Shown here piece after piece: positions 43,004-52,262 of a DNA stretch of 64,000 nucleotides. The notes beneath the pieces are model-generated. The model was given only the letters and a program-made list of their open reading frames with translations, did not search any database and was not told the DNA's origin. This DNA comes from DATAES01 sp963802415 (GTDB lineage: Bacteria > Actinomycetota > Acidimicrobiia > Acidimicrobiales > JACDCH01): positions 1,116,001-1,180,000 of the forward strand of contig CAWDIH010000001.1 of assembly GCA_963802415.1 (NCBI GenBank), read 5' to 3'. The position numbers and the translations under genes are program-made. Position 1 is the first letter of the stretch. Each line of letters opens with the position of its first letter.

Positions 43004-44185
43004 CCGCGCCCCCCGTCATGGTGCCGATCGGCGCCGCTGTCGAGCACCCGAGCGCCATTCGCAACATCGTGCGGCGTTACGTCGTAACGCTCATCGTGCT
43101 CGAGCGCGGTGGTCGCCGCAGCGCCGTCCTTCGTGCCGCCGGCCCATGCGCCGGCGCGGCCTCGAATGGCAATGGACGGGGTGTTCGGCAACTGGTTGCA
43201 GTGGGATGCGTGGTGGTACGTCGCCATCGCCGAGCACGGCTACACGTACCGACCGGGGCACATGTCCGCCGTGGCCTTCTTCCCGTTGTACCCGCTTCTC
43301 GTTCGAGCCCTGGCGGCCACGCTGCCAGGAGGGGTTCCCGTCATTGCGATGCTCGTGACGACCGTGTGCGGGCTCGCCACGCTGTTGCTCTTCCATCGGT
43401 GGTGCAGGGCGAGACTCGGTCCGGGTGCGGCGCTTCTCGCGGTCAGCGCGCTGGCGTTCTACCCGTACGCGTGGTTCTTGTACGGGACCGCCTACTCCGA
43501 CGCATTGTTCCTCGCGCTCGTCCTGTCAGCGTTCTTGGCGCTCGAGGCCGATCGTCCTCTGCTCGCTGGGCTGGTCGGCGCGCTGGCCACGGCGACACGG
43601 CCGACCGGAGTCGTCCTTGTCATCGGCCTCGTCGCGGTCGCGCTCGATCGACGAGGGCTTCTCGGCGGAAAGACAGTGCGGTCGAGGTGCTGTTCCGACG
43701 CCGGGGTTCTGCTCTCCGTCGCGGGGCTCGCGATCTGGTGCACCTGGTTGGCCATACGGTTCGGCAACGCGTTCGCGTTCATCGAAACGGAAGGCGCACG
43801 AGGCTGGAACCAAGCACCAGGGCCGCACACCTGGTTCAAGTTGTCGTTCTTCGATCACATCCGTCGCTCGCCGCCGTCGGACTGGATGCCGCTCGTCGTG
43901 CAGGCTGCTTTGTGCCTCGCCTTCATCGCTGCGGCTCCCGCGGTCGCTAGACGATTCGGACGAGGGTACGGGATCTATGTCCTCGCGACTGCCGTCATCC
44001 CTGCGATCAACACGTCGGACTTCATGGGGGTCGGCCGTTACCTGCTGCCAGCGTTTCCGGTGTTCGCGCTCGTCGGTGTGACCTTGGAACGGCGCCGCTT
44101 GGCCGCACGGTTCGTTCCGGCGATGATGGCGGGCATGCTCATCGCCGGGACCGCACTGTTCGCATCGGGCTACTACCTCACCTGA
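43000..44185 (+). CDS. Polytopic mannosyltransferase-like (PIG-V type) glycosyltransferase (frameshift near 43103)
   Basis: About 395 residues. From ATG 43000 one frame gives an N-terminal tail ending IRNIVRRYVVTLIVL. Near 43103 it shifts into VVAAAPSFVPPAHAPARPRM, then FGNWLQWDAWWYVAIAEHGY, the acidic D-A-WY catalytic-loop motif of PIG-V-like mannosyltransferases. Eight or more helices follow with FFPLYPLLVRALAATLPGG and YPYAWFLYGTAYSDALFLAL. The end is FMGVGRYLLPAFPVFALVGV. It should use a lipid-linked sugar donor on the outer membrane face. The acceptor is not known. Confidence 0.75.
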
Positions 44186-44393
44186 CCGAGCGGCGCATGC
44201 CGCTCCAATGGCCGAAGAAGAAAGCGAACATGAGCGCTGTCGCGTCGATGTCTGTGGTCGCGTGGCCGAACTGTGCTTCGAACCGCGGCTCCGGCTTGCC
44301 CGGCCAGGTGTGCCCTCCGCCGTCGACGATGTAGAGCTCGGTCGCCGCCTTGCAGGTGCTGCCAGGTGCGATGCCGGATCTCGTTCGAGACAC
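44178..44393 (-). pseudogene. C-terminal remnant of PHB-depolymerase/LpqC-like esterase
   Basis: The short minus frame contains CKAATELYIVDGGGHTWPGK then FGHATTDIDATALMFAFFF, the last 50-60 residues of the LpqC/polyhydroxybutyrate-depolymerase esterase family including the catalytic His (GGGHTWPG). The nucleophile part is missing; upstream on this strand is the sensor kinase tail. It is most likely a deletion remnant, or another victim of local sequence error. Confidence 0.5.
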
Positions 44394-44436
44394 GCTGCTC
44401 CACGAATCCGGGATCGCATCCGTGGTGGTCGGCCCA

Positions 44437-45562
44437 TTACTTCAAGGGAGCGCGCCAGCGAGCGAGTGTGCCGGCGTCGGATCCGGGTCGCCACTCCACT
44501 TCACCGCCTACGCTGCTTGCCCGCACTCGAAGGTTGTCCATTCCTCTTCCACCTGTGACGCCTTCTGACATCCCTTGTCCGTCGTCGACGACCGAGACTG
44601 TGAGCTCGCGGTCCGCGACCGCGAGCGACACCGTTGCCGTCGATGCGTGCGCATGGCGCGCGACGTTGCTCAACAGCTCTTGCAGCACGGCCAGAACATG
44701 CTCGGTGAGGCGCTCGTCCAACGAGCTGTCGATCGGTCCTTCGAACTGGACGACAGGTTCGAAGCCGAGGGACCGAGCCGACTCTGCACACAGCACCAGC
44801 ACCGCTTCGCGAGTCGAGTTGCCGGGTAGGCGCGCAGTCTGAAGCTCGAAGATCACCGACCGGATGTGCCGGACGGTCACGTCGAGGTCGTCGACCAGGC
44901 TCTGTAGCCGCTCGACCACCTCGGGCCGGTCCACCAGGCGGACGGTCGCCTGGAGCGTCAGGCCCGTCGCGAACAGGCGCTGGATGACCGTGTCGTGGAG
45001 GTCGCGTGCGATCCGTTCTCGATCCTCGAACAACGCCAGTTCCGCCACGCGAGCGTGAAGTCGCGCGTTTCTCGATCGTGATGCCTGCAGCGGATGCAAG
45101 CGCGGTCACCAGCTCCTCGTCGATCTCGGTGAACGCGTCCCCGCCCTTCTTGTCGCAGAGGTACAGGTTCCCGAACACCTCACCGCGCACGAGGATGGGC
45201 GTGCCCAGAAACGAGCGCATCGCCGGATGGTGAGGCGGAAAGCCATAGCTGTCGGGATGCGTCCGCACGTCCGCCACCCGGAGCGGCTTCGGGTCGATGA
45301 TGAGGACACCGAGCACGCCGTGACCCTGCGGCAGGTCTCCTATTGCATCTCGCTGCTGGTCGCTGATGCCGACGGTGATGAACTCCGCGAGCCGGGTGCC
45401 GGTCTCGTCGAGCACTCCCAGCGCTCCGTACCGGGCGTCGACGAGCTCGGTCGCGACCTGGACGATCCGGCGAAGCGCTTCCGAGACTTCGAGCTCGGAT
45501 CCGATCGAGACCACAGCTTCGAGGAGGCGACGAAGCTGCTCTGGTCCCGCGAGCCCGTTCAC
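44437..45562 (-). CDS. devS: GAF-domain sensor histidine kinase, DevS/DosS-like (frameshift near 45068)
   Basis: About 375 residues. One GAF domain: LLEAVVSIGSELEVSEALRR, ATELVDARYGALGVLDETGT, LPQGHGVLGVLIIDPKPLRV, FPPHHPAMRSFLGTPILVRG. That His-His region corresponds to the heme-ligand His of DosS GAF-A as I recall it. Removing one A from the AAA at about 45068 joins ITIEN to ARLHARVAELALFEDRERIA, then RDLHDTVIQRLFATGLTLQA (HisKA_3 phospho-His) and HATPase motifs LLSNVARHAHASTATVSLAV and GGRGMDNLRVRASSVGGEVE. It probably signals to the DevR-like protein at 52263. Start GTG 45562 is tentative. Confidence 0.82.
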
Positions 45563-45587
45563 CGGGGCAGCGTAGGTCGACGTTTGG

Positions 45588-45722
45588 CTCTGCTCGGTCG
45601 CCGGGACGCATGGCGCTTCGGCAAGTTGCGGGACCGAGCAGAGGCCGACCGAGCGAGCGCCAGCGAGCCGGGCGGCGATGGGGCAGGCCCCGAAGGCGCC
45701 GAGGGGGCGCAGCCCCCAGCTG
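45588..45722. repeat. Dispersed ~135-bp repeat, copy A
   Basis: Matches the reverse complement of 60040-60173 over the whole length with few differences, and its hairpin end matches 59701-59758. It has a GGGGGCTGCGCCCC-type GC hairpin at one end and GCTCGG...CCGAGC arms at the other. It occupies most of the gap between the sensor kinase and the PPOX operon. Confidence 0.85.
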
Positions 45723-45783
45723 CGCGTCCCGTCATCGTCCGGATGACACGACGCCCAAGCGATCGAAACGACGATGCGTCCCG

Positions 45784-45825
45784 TTCGGGACCAAGGTCCT
45801 TCACTATCGGGACTCGCAGCCCTAG
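45784..45825 (+). promoter_or_regulatory. Tandem DosR-box-like sites upstream of PPOX operon
   Basis: TTCGGGACCAAGGTCCTTCA (45784-45803) matches 15 of 20 positions of the mycobacterial DosR box TTSGGGACTWWAGTCCCSAA (from memory). A second site, ATCGGGACT followed by AGCCCT (45806-45823), starts 22 bases later, so both lie on one helix face. They sit about 60-95 bases before the ATG at 45881. Confidence 0.6.
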
Positions 45826-45880
45826 GGCCGCAGCGTCGCCAGATGCGACCGTGATGCCAGAACTCACGGACGGAGGAACG

Positions 45881-46315
45881 ATGACACTGGTCGAAGGCAG
45901 AACGAAGCTCCAGATCCTCTCGTCCATCGCGTGCGAACGGCACCTGCGAGGTGAGACCGTCGGTCGCGTCGCCGTGCTGGTCGAGGACCATCCGGAGATC
46001 TTCCCCGTCAACTACGCCATCGACGAGCGCGGTGACATCTTCTTCCGCACGGATCCCGGCACGAAGCTGCACGCCGCCGCGACGGCACCGACCATCGCAT
46101 TCGAGATCGACGGGTTCGACGAGGACCGGGAGATCGGCTGGAGCGTGCTCGTGGTCGGGCAGGCGCGGTGGCTCGGCCGTCCGCAGGACATCGCCAAGGT
46201 TCGCACGCTCCCACTCAAGCCGTGGGCTGCAGGTGAGAAGGCAAACGTTGTCCGGCTGTCGCCGGCGAAGATCACTGGCCGTCAAATCGCTCGACGTCGT
46301 CGAGCAATGGCCTGA
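45881..46315 (+). CDS. PPOX-family FMN/F420-binding flavoprotein 1
   Basis: A 144-residue split-barrel protein: QILSSIACERHLRGETVGRV, VLVEDHPEIFPVNYAIDERG and FFRTDPGTKLHAAATAPTIA, with EIGWSVLVVGQARWLG, the pattern of pyridoxamine-phosphate-oxidase-like proteins common in mycobacterial dormancy genes (e.g. Rv3129 group, from memory). GGAGG precedes ATG 45881. It probably binds a flavin or F420 and protects against nitrosative or redox stress. Two DosR-like boxes lie upstream; two homologues are at 46961 and 50124. Confidence 0.82.
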   Translation: MTLVEGRTKLQILSSIACERHLRGETVGRVAVLVEDHPEIFPVNYAIDERGDIFFRTDPGTKLHAAATAPTIAFEIDGFDEDREIGWSVLVVGQARWLGRPQDIAKVRTLPLKPWAAGEKANVVRLSPAKITGRQIARRRRAMA

Positions 46316-46328
46316 GGAGGGAGAGCAC

Positions 46329-46955
46329 ATGCTCGTACTCGTCGCGGAAACCGATCCGCACCGCGCCGACGACGCCATCGCCGAGCTTCGAGATGCGGGA
46401 CACGACGTTGTCCGGTGTCACGAGCATGGACTACCGGCGTTTCCGTGCAATGCGCTGTGCGAAGACAGCAGTTGTCCACTCGACGTCGCGCCCGGTGTCG
46501 ATCTCGTGCTCGACTACCGCGCCCATCCATATCCTCGACCGACACCGTTCGAGGACGGTGTGAGTTGCGCCGCTCGCCGCCATATCCCCATCGTCGTCGC
46601 CGGAGCATCAGTGCTCAATCCGTTCGCCAGGTGGACAACGGCGATTGCGGGCCGGGACTCCGTCATCGAGGCGTGCGAGCATGCAGCGAGCGCACCGATC
46701 GAAAGCCTCTCGGACGTTGCCCGCGCGAAGGTCCGCCAACTGCTGTCGCACGATCCCGATGTCGCAGATGCCGCAGACGTGATCGTGACGCGCCGCGGCG
46801 GGCGCCTCGAAGCTGTCATCGTGCTGCCGAGCGACGCCGGGGAGGTCGATGGCTCCCTCGCCGTAGGAGTCGCCGGTGCGATTCGAACGCGGGACCACTG
46901 GACCCCGCAGGTGGATGTCTGCGTCCGCCGATCACCGGCGCCTGTTCCGACGTGA
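46329..46955 (+). CDS. Unrecognised conserved protein of the dormancy-type operon
   Basis: A 208-residue protein between two PPOX genes. The start LVLVAETDPHRADDAIAELR with DAGHDVVRCHEHGLPAFPCN looks like a Rossmann or receiver-type first unit. A cysteine cluster FPCNALCEDSSCPLD (three Cys in 11 residues) could bind metal or sense redox state. VDLVLDYRAHPYPRPTPFED and ARRHIPIVVAGASVLNPFAR follow. No family name comes to mind. GGAGGGAG precedes the ATG; the gene is 13 bases after PPOX 1. Its linkage makes it a candidate new member of the regulon. Confidence 0.6.
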   Translation: MLVLVAETDPHRADDAIAELRDAGHDVVRCHEHGLPAFPCNALCEDSSCPLDVAPGVDLVLDYRAHPYPRPTPFEDGVSCAARRHIPIVVAGASVLNPFARWTTAIAGRDSVIEACEHAASAPIESLSDVARAKVRQLLSHDPDVADAADVIVTRRGGRLEAVIVLPSDAGEVDGSLAVGVAGAIRTRDHWTPQVDVCVRRSPAPVPT

Positions 46956-46960
46956 CCGCC

Positions 46961-47383
46961 ATGGCCCAAAACGCCATTTGCGAAGTCCTCGACGAAGCCG
47001 AGTGTCTGCAACTGCTCGGCCGCGAGCCCGTCGGTCGCCTCGGATGGAGCGCGAGCGCGCTACCGGTCGTTCTCCCCGTGAACTACACGCTCGTCGACCG
47101 GACGATCGTCTTCGCATCGGCGCCGGGACTCAAGCTCGACGCTGCGCAGGCCGGCGTCGTTGCGTGCATCGAGGTCGACGGTTACGACACTTGGACGCAC
47201 AGCGGGTGGAGCGTCCTCGCCACGGGACGCCTCGAGGAGATCACCGACCCCCGGCAACAGGAGCGGGCGCGCCGGCTGCCACTGAGCCCGTGGGCACTGT
47301 CGAATCCTGATCACTACATCCGCCTGCCCGTCGAGCTGCTCTCTGGTCGACGCATCAACCGGTTGCAAGCCACTACTTGGTAG
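46961..47383 (+). CDS. PPOX-family flavoprotein 2
   Basis: A 140-residue homologue of the 45881 product: EVLDEAECLQLLGREPVGRL, LPVVLPVNYTLVDRTIVFAS, APGLKLDAAQAGVVACIEVD and HSGWSVLATGRLEEITDPRQ. ATG 46961 or GTG 46952 (overlapping the upstream stop as GTGA) can start it. It is the third gene of the unit behind the DosR-like boxes, convergent with the acetyl-CoA-synthetase-like gene. Confidence 0.82.
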   Translation: MAQNAICEVLDEAECLQLLGREPVGRLGWSASALPVVLPVNYTLVDRTIVFASAPGLKLDAAQAGVVACIEVDGYDTWTHSGWSVLATGRLEEITDPRQQERARRLPLSPWALSNPDHYIRLPVELLSGRRINRLQATTW

Positions 47384-47392
47384 CCCTCCGTG

Positions 47393-50131
47393 TCACACCG
47401 GCCGCGGGGGCGCCAACCGCCGGGACGCGCCGGTGCCGAACGGCCCGACCGTCACGGGAGCGACGCGCACCCGAGCATCGACGGCGACCACGCCGTCTTC
47501 GCTCGCGATGACCGGATTCAAGTCGAGCTCACGGATCTGCGGCACGTCCCGGGCGAGCAGTCCGAGCCGGACCAGGAGATCCACGACTGAAGCCACGTCG
47601 ACGGGCTGCGCGCCGCGATAGCCGGTGAGCAGGGGTGCGCCTCGCAGCGACTGCACGAGCTCACGGGCGTCGAGCTCCGAGAGCGGCGCAACCCGGACGC
47701 CCCGATCACGGAGCAGCTCTGCCGTCACACCGCCCATGCCGAACACGATGAGGGGACCGAACGAGTCGTCCCGGACGACGCCGGCAATGAGCTCGACACC
47801 AGGCCGAGCCATGGGCTGGACCAGCGCGCCTGTCATCTTCGGGCCGATCGCCGACGTCATATCGTGCCAGGCCTTCGTCACGGCTTTCGCCGAGCGCAAC
47901 CCGAGCGCCACACCCCCCACGTCCGATTTGTGGACGAGGTCACCTCCGTCGGCCTTGAGGGCCACGGGATAGCCCGCCCGGCGCGCCGCCGCGCGTGCGG
48001 CGTCCTCGTCATGGACGATGGTCCCATCGAGAGGTGGGATGCGGTGTGAGCCGAGGAGTGCGCCGATCTCGCCCGGTGTGAGCCATCGGCCCGCCGGATC
48101 ATCGGCCAGCACACCATCGACGAGAGCGCGCGCAGCATCCAGGTCGACGTCGCCACGGCTCGGCTCGGGCTCCGCGGGGCGAGCGCGCCACGCCGCGTAC
48201 GTCACGGCGTGACCCAACGCGGCGATCGCCGGCTCGACGGAGCCGAAGACCGGGACGCGTGCCTCGTCGCCACCGGCGAGCAGCCCGCGGTCGCGCCCGA
48301 TGATGACGGCGACGAGCGGCTTGCCGTTCGTGTGCGCCGTCGCGATTGCGGCGGCGACCGCGTCAGGGTCGGCGACCAGCGTCGGCGCGTGGATGGCGAC
48401 GAGCGCGTCCACATCCGCATCCTCGGCGACAGTGGCGATCGCGTCGCGGTACGTCGATGGTGATGCGTCACCCAACAGATCGACCGGATTCGACGTGGAC
48501 GCGGCGGGGGGCAACTGCGACCGCAGCCGGCGCTGACCGTCGTCCGAGACCTGTGCGAGCGACAGGTCCGCGCTCACGCTCGCATCGGCGGCCATGATCC
48601 CTGGCCCGCCCGAGTTGCCGACGATGGCAACGCGGGGACCGGACGGCAGCGGTTGGTGTGCCAGCACCAGCGCCGCGTCCAAGAGCTCGTCGATGGTGCT
48701 GACACGGACGACGCCGCAGTGGTAGAGCAACGCGTCGACCGCATCGTCGTCGGCAGCCATGGCCGCAGTGTGCGAACTCGCCGCGCGCCGACCGGCCACG
48801 GTACGGCCGCTCTTGACCGCGACGATCGGTTTGACGCGGCCGATCCGGCGTGCGAGACGAGCGAACTTGGTCGGGTTGCCGAACGACTCGAGGTAGAGGA
48901 GAACGACAGTGGTGTGCTCGTCGTCCTCCCAGTACTGCAGGAGGTCGTTGCTGCTCACGTCGGCCTTGTTGCCGAGCGACACGAAGGTCGACATGCCCAT
49001 GCCGGCGCGTGTGGCGGCGTTGAGGACGGCGATACCGACAGCACCGGACTGCGACGCGAGTGCCACGGGACCGGGAAGCGCGGTCGCCGCGCCGAATGTT
49101 GCATCGAGACGTACGCCCGGGTCGGTGTTGACGATGCCCACACAGTTGGGCCCGATGACCCGCATGCCGTGGCGGCGCGCTTCGCTCGTGAGGTCGCGTT
49201 GTCGCTGCGCGCCCTCTCCACCGACCTCGGCGAAGCCCCCGCTGATCACCACCAGTCCGCGCGCTCCTTTGGCAGCGCAGTCAGGGACGAGCGTGGCGAC
49301 TTTGTCGGCGGCGATCGCAACGATGCCGAGATCGATCGCTCCGGGAAGCGCATCGACGGACGAGTACCCGGGCAGTCCTTCGACGGCGTCGCCCTTCGAG
49401 TTGACGGGATAGACCGGTCCGCTGAAGCGGGCCTCGACCAGGCTCCGGACGATCTCGTGACCGACGGTCCCGCTCCTGCTGCTGGCGCCGATGACGGCGA
49501 TCGACCCCGGTCGCAGCAGCCGCTCGATCGACCGCGCCTCGGAGACGTGCTCGCGGGTCCAGATCCGGTCGTCGAGTGCGGTCGACACGTCAAGTGGCAT
49601 CGCGAGGTGCTCGACGCCGCGGTCCCACGTGTGTACGGCCTCGAGACCCGAGTCCACGAACACGCGCTGCATCCTCCGGTTCTCGGTGAGGGTCTCCGCG
49701 ACGAACTTCGTGAAGCCTTCGGCTCGGGCGCGCGCCGCAAGATGCTCCAGGAGCAGTGACCCGACACCGCTGCCCTGCCACGCGTCCGTCACGACGAACG
49801 CGACTTCAGCGTCGTGCGTGCCAGGAAGTCGGTCGTAGCGCGCCACCCCGATCAGCTCGTCGTCGACCAATCCCACGAGCGCCTCGCGGTCGTGGTGGTC
49901 GACTGTCGTGAAGCGCTCCACATCGGCGTCGCTCAGATGCGGCCGCACGGCGAAGAATCGGAGGCGGGTGGTCTCCGCAGACAACGACTCGTGGAACCGC
50001 ACGAGGCGCTCCGCGTCGGTCGGCTCGATCGGGCGCACCTGCACCACGCGGCCGTCCGTCAGCAGCGCGTCGAACGCGGTCGCTGACGGCGCGACCTGCG
50101 GACCATGTGTGCCGGCGACGACCTCAGGCAT
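47393..50131 (-). CDS. GNAT acetyltransferase fused to ADP-forming acyl-CoA synthetase (Pat/PatZ-like)
   Basis: A 912-residue, two-part protein. Residues about 20-195 are a GNAT domain (VQVRPIEPTDAERLVRFHES, VAFVVTDAWQGSGVGSLLLE). The rest is the ADP-forming acyl-CoA synthetase fold: IAVIGASSRSGTVGHEIVRS (CoA-binding), GPNCVGIVNTD, ALASQSGAVGIAVLNAATRA, SSHTAAMAADDDAVDALLYH (phospho-His region), IVGNSGGPGIMAADA, and an ATP-grasp part with YPVALKADGGDLVHKSDVGG. PatZ-type enzymes acetylate lysines of metabolic enzymes, and the synthetase part is often only a sensor. Start ATG 50131 overlaps the PPOX 3 stop by 8 bases. The stop faces PPOX 2. Confidence 0.88.
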   Translation of the reverse strand: MPEVVAGTHGPQVAPSATAFDALLTDGRVVQVRPIEPTDAERLVRFHESLSAETTRLRFFAVRPHLSDADVERFTTVDHHDREALVGLVDDELIGVARYDRLPGTHDAEVAFVVTDAWQGSGVGSLLLEHLAARARAEGFTKFVAETLTENRRMQRVFVDSGLEAVHTWDRGVEHLAMPLDVSTALDDRIWTREHVSEARSIERLLRPGSIAVIGASSRSGTVGHEIVRSLVEARFSGPVYPVNSKGDAVEGLPGYSSVDALPGAIDLGIVAIAADKVATLVPDCAAKGARGLVVISGGFAEVGGEGAQRQRDLTSEARRHGMRVIGPNCVGIVNTDPGVRLDATFGAATALPGPVALASQSGAVGIAVLNAATRAGMGMSTFVSLGNKADVSSNDLLQYWEDDEHTTVVLLYLESFGNPTKFARLARRIGRVKPIVAVKSGRTVAGRRAASSHTAAMAADDDAVDALLYHCGVVRVSTIDELLDAALVLAHQPLPSGPRVAIVGNSGGPGIMAADASVSADLSLAQVSDDGQRRLRSQLPPAASTSNPVDLLGDASPSTYRDAIATVAEDADVDALVAIHAPTLVADPDAVAAAIATAHTNGKPLVAVIIGRDRGLLAGGDEARVPVFGSVEPAIAALGHAVTYAAWRARPAEPEPSRGDVDLDAARALVDGVLADDPAGRWLTPGEIGALLGSHRIPPLDGTIVHDEDAARAAARRAGYPVALKADGGDLVHKSDVGGVALGLRSAKAVTKAWHDMTSAIGPKMTGALVQPMARPGVELIAGVVRDDSFGPLIVFGMGGVTAELLRDRGVRVAPLSELDARELVQSLRGAPLLTGYRGAQPVDVASVVDLLVRLGLLARDVPQIRELDLNPVIASEDGVVAVDARVRVAPVTVGPFGTGASRRLAPPRPV

Positions 50132-50555
50132 GCGCAGGTGACTCAGGGCGTATGACGCGACCCGTGATGAAACCGGGCCGGAGTCGCAGCCACAGGTTGC
50201 GCTCACCCTTCGCCCATGGCTGGACCGGCAGCGACTGCACTCGCTCCATGTCCTTGGTGTTGTACCAGCTCACCTCCTCGAGGTGTCCGGTGACGAGCAC
50301 GCTCCATCCCGACTGGGTCTCACGGTCGAAGCTGTCGACCTCGAACGCCGCGTGACCCTGGCCGACGTCGAGTCTGGAGCCCGGCATCGTGCGTATCACG
50401 ATGTCCTCGCCGTCGAGGGTGTAGTTGACGGGAAGGATCATCGGCGTCGCGCCGATCACCACCGCCACCCTGCCGATCTCGTCCTCCAGCAGCAGCCGAC
50501 GACACTCGTCCGAATCGAGGACCTCGATCCCGCTGTGCTTGCTGACCATCCGCAT
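50124..50555 (-). CDS. PPOX-family flavoprotein 3
   Basis: A 143-residue split-barrel protein: EVLDSDECRRLLLEDEIGRV, ATPMILPVNYTLDGEDIVIR, MPGSRLDVGQGHAAFEVDSF and ETQSGWSVLVTGHLEEVSWY, homologous to the two PPOX genes above. GGAGG precedes ATG 50555. It leads a two-gene minus-strand operon with the Pat-like enzyme. A DosR half-site is in the divergent promoter region (50609-50628). Confidence 0.85.
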   Translation of the reverse strand: MRMVSKHSGIEVLDSDECRRLLLEDEIGRVAVVIGATPMILPVNYTLDGEDIVIRTMPGSRLDVGQGHAAFEVDSFDRETQSGWSVLVTGHLEEVSWYNTKDMERVQSLPVQPWAKGERNLWLRLRPGFITGRVIRPESPAHA

Positions 50556-50608
50556 CGCCGGCCTCCTTCGTGCTCTCTGCACATCTTCCGCCGGAAGGCG
50601 ACCGGATG

Positions 50609-50646
50609 GGAGTGCCGAAAGTCCCATCGGGGCCCCTCCGTATACT
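50609..50646. promoter_or_regulatory. Divergent promoter region with DosR half-site and TATACT -10
   Basis: AAAGTCCC (50618-50625) is one strong half of a DosR-type box (whole site 11 of 20). TATACT (50641-50646) is a good -10 for the plus-strand membrane gene, 12 bases before its ATG. The half-site would overlap its -35 and lies about 55-75 bases upstream of PPOX 3. Confidence 0.4.
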
Positions 50647-50658
50647 CGTGTCGCAACG

Positions 50659-52241
50659 ATGGTGAAAGTGGCGGAGTCGCACGCGCTGGCACAAACCGAT
50701 GTCGCGGTGGCGCGCCCGCAGTGGTGGCCGGACGCCTTGGTCGCTGTCGTCCTCGGACTGACGGCGTTCCTCTACCGGGCTCACTTCCCGGCCGACGGGT
50801 TCTTCTACGACGACGGGTGGCAAGCGTTCGGCGCGATCAAGGGCTCGTTCTCCCAGTTCATCACGGTCGGACAGCCACAGCCCGGCTTCGGCCTCGAGCT
50901 GATGGTGTGGACCCGCATCTTCGGTGACGGCACGGTCAGTGTGATCACACCTGCTCTGATCGCAGGCGCGATCGGACCGCCCGCGCTGTATCTGGTGCTG
51001 CGGAGATTCGGCGTGGCGCGCTCGATCGCAGCCTTGCTGGGCGCGGCGTTGGCTGTGTGCACCGCCCACATCGTGTATTCGGGGCGGGTCAAGGTCTACA
51101 CGTCCGACGTCATCGTCGTGTTGCTCGTGGCGTCGGTCCTGCCGTGGCTCGCTCGACGATCGTGGCGTCTTTCGACGGCGGCCGGTTGGTTCGTGGGTGC
51201 GACGCTGCTGGCCGGCTTCAGCTCGTTCGCGATGGTGGCCTCCGTCGCCGCCGCGATCATCCTCGTCCTCCATCCGCGGGGCGACCTCCGTTGGCGGATC
51301 GGGGCAGTCGCGGCACAAGCCGTCGGTGTCCTCGTTGTGCTCGAGGCGGAGAGCCGGACGCACAGCCAGCAGGCGCTGGCCGACTTCTTCGTCCGCTACG
51401 ACGCGTATGTGCCGGCGACGCTCAATCCGGCGACCTTCGTTCGCGAGACGTTCCATCACTTGACGCGGATCACCGCGGTGTTCCCCGGTGGTCCCGCGTG
51501 GTTCACGGTCGTGTGCCTGTTGGCGGCGGCCATCGGTCTCGGGATCGCGGCCGCACGCAGTGGTGCACGAGGTATCGCCGCCCGCTTCATGATCGCGATG
51601 GTGCTCATCGCCTTCGTCGGGTCGGTCGCGCAGCAAGTGCCCTTCGGACCGACGCGGTTTGGCTACCGAATGGTGCTGTGGATGACCCCGATCGTGGCGT
51701 TCGGGATCGCAGTGGTGCTCCAACGAGCCCGTGGGGAGATCCGCGGCGGGGCTCGTCGTGGAAGCGTGCCTTCGACACGTCGGCGTTCGTCGTTGCGGGG
51801 TTGGTCCTCTTGACCGGGTTGGCGACGCAGCCTCCGTATCCCGAAGGCGGCGCCGCGGCGGCGAGCCGCTTGGCGATGGAACGCCTCGGGCCTCGGGACG
51901 CCCTGGTGGTGACGCCGGGGGCCATGATGTCGTTCGCGCTCGACTCCGGCGCGCCCGTGCGCTTTCAGGCGGCGCCTCACCGCGATGTAGGAATCGTCCC
52001 AAAGTTCGACGACCGACGCATCTACCTGTTCATGCTGCTCACCAAACTCGAGGTCGCCCGACTCGACCGGGTGGTTGGCTCAGCCGATCGTGTTGTCGTC
52101 GTCGACTCGGGCCCTGACTTGCCCGTCTACCAGCAATACCGCGCCCGGCTGGCGACGGAGCTGCAGCGCCGGGGTTTCGAGGTCGAGAGCACGACCGACG
52201 TGAACCGAGCCTTTCTGAACGTCTGGCACCGCCGCCCTTGA
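50659..52241 (+). CDS. Polytopic glycosyltransferase-like membrane protein (frameshift near 51745)
   Basis: About 527 residues. Frame 1 (ATG 50659) has about ten membrane helices, with the early loop FPADGFFYDDGWQAFGAIKG, whose acidic pair resembles the catalytic loop of GT-C glycosyltransferases. Near 51745 the frame shifts and the other reads FDTSAFVVAGLVLLTGLATQ, the last helix, then an extracytosolic domain: AMERLGPRDALVVTPGAMMS, VGIVPKFDDRRIYLFML and RVVVVDSGPDLPVYQQYRAR. A role in envelope glycan or lipid glycosylation is likely. It lies inside the dormancy-type region just before devR; only 21 bases separate them. Confidence 0.7.
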
Positions 52242-52262
52242 TGCGAGGGCAGACTGGAAGCG

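Noticed and set aside
45227..45880. N-terminal extension of PPOX 1 across the repeat
   Set aside because: The frame is open by chance through repeat copy A and antisense to the kinase; GGAGG before ATG 45881 and family similarity fix the start.
50107..50355. Small plus-strand ORF over PPOX 3
   Set aside because: It lies antisense to a conserved flavoprotein and lacks any ribosome site or family.
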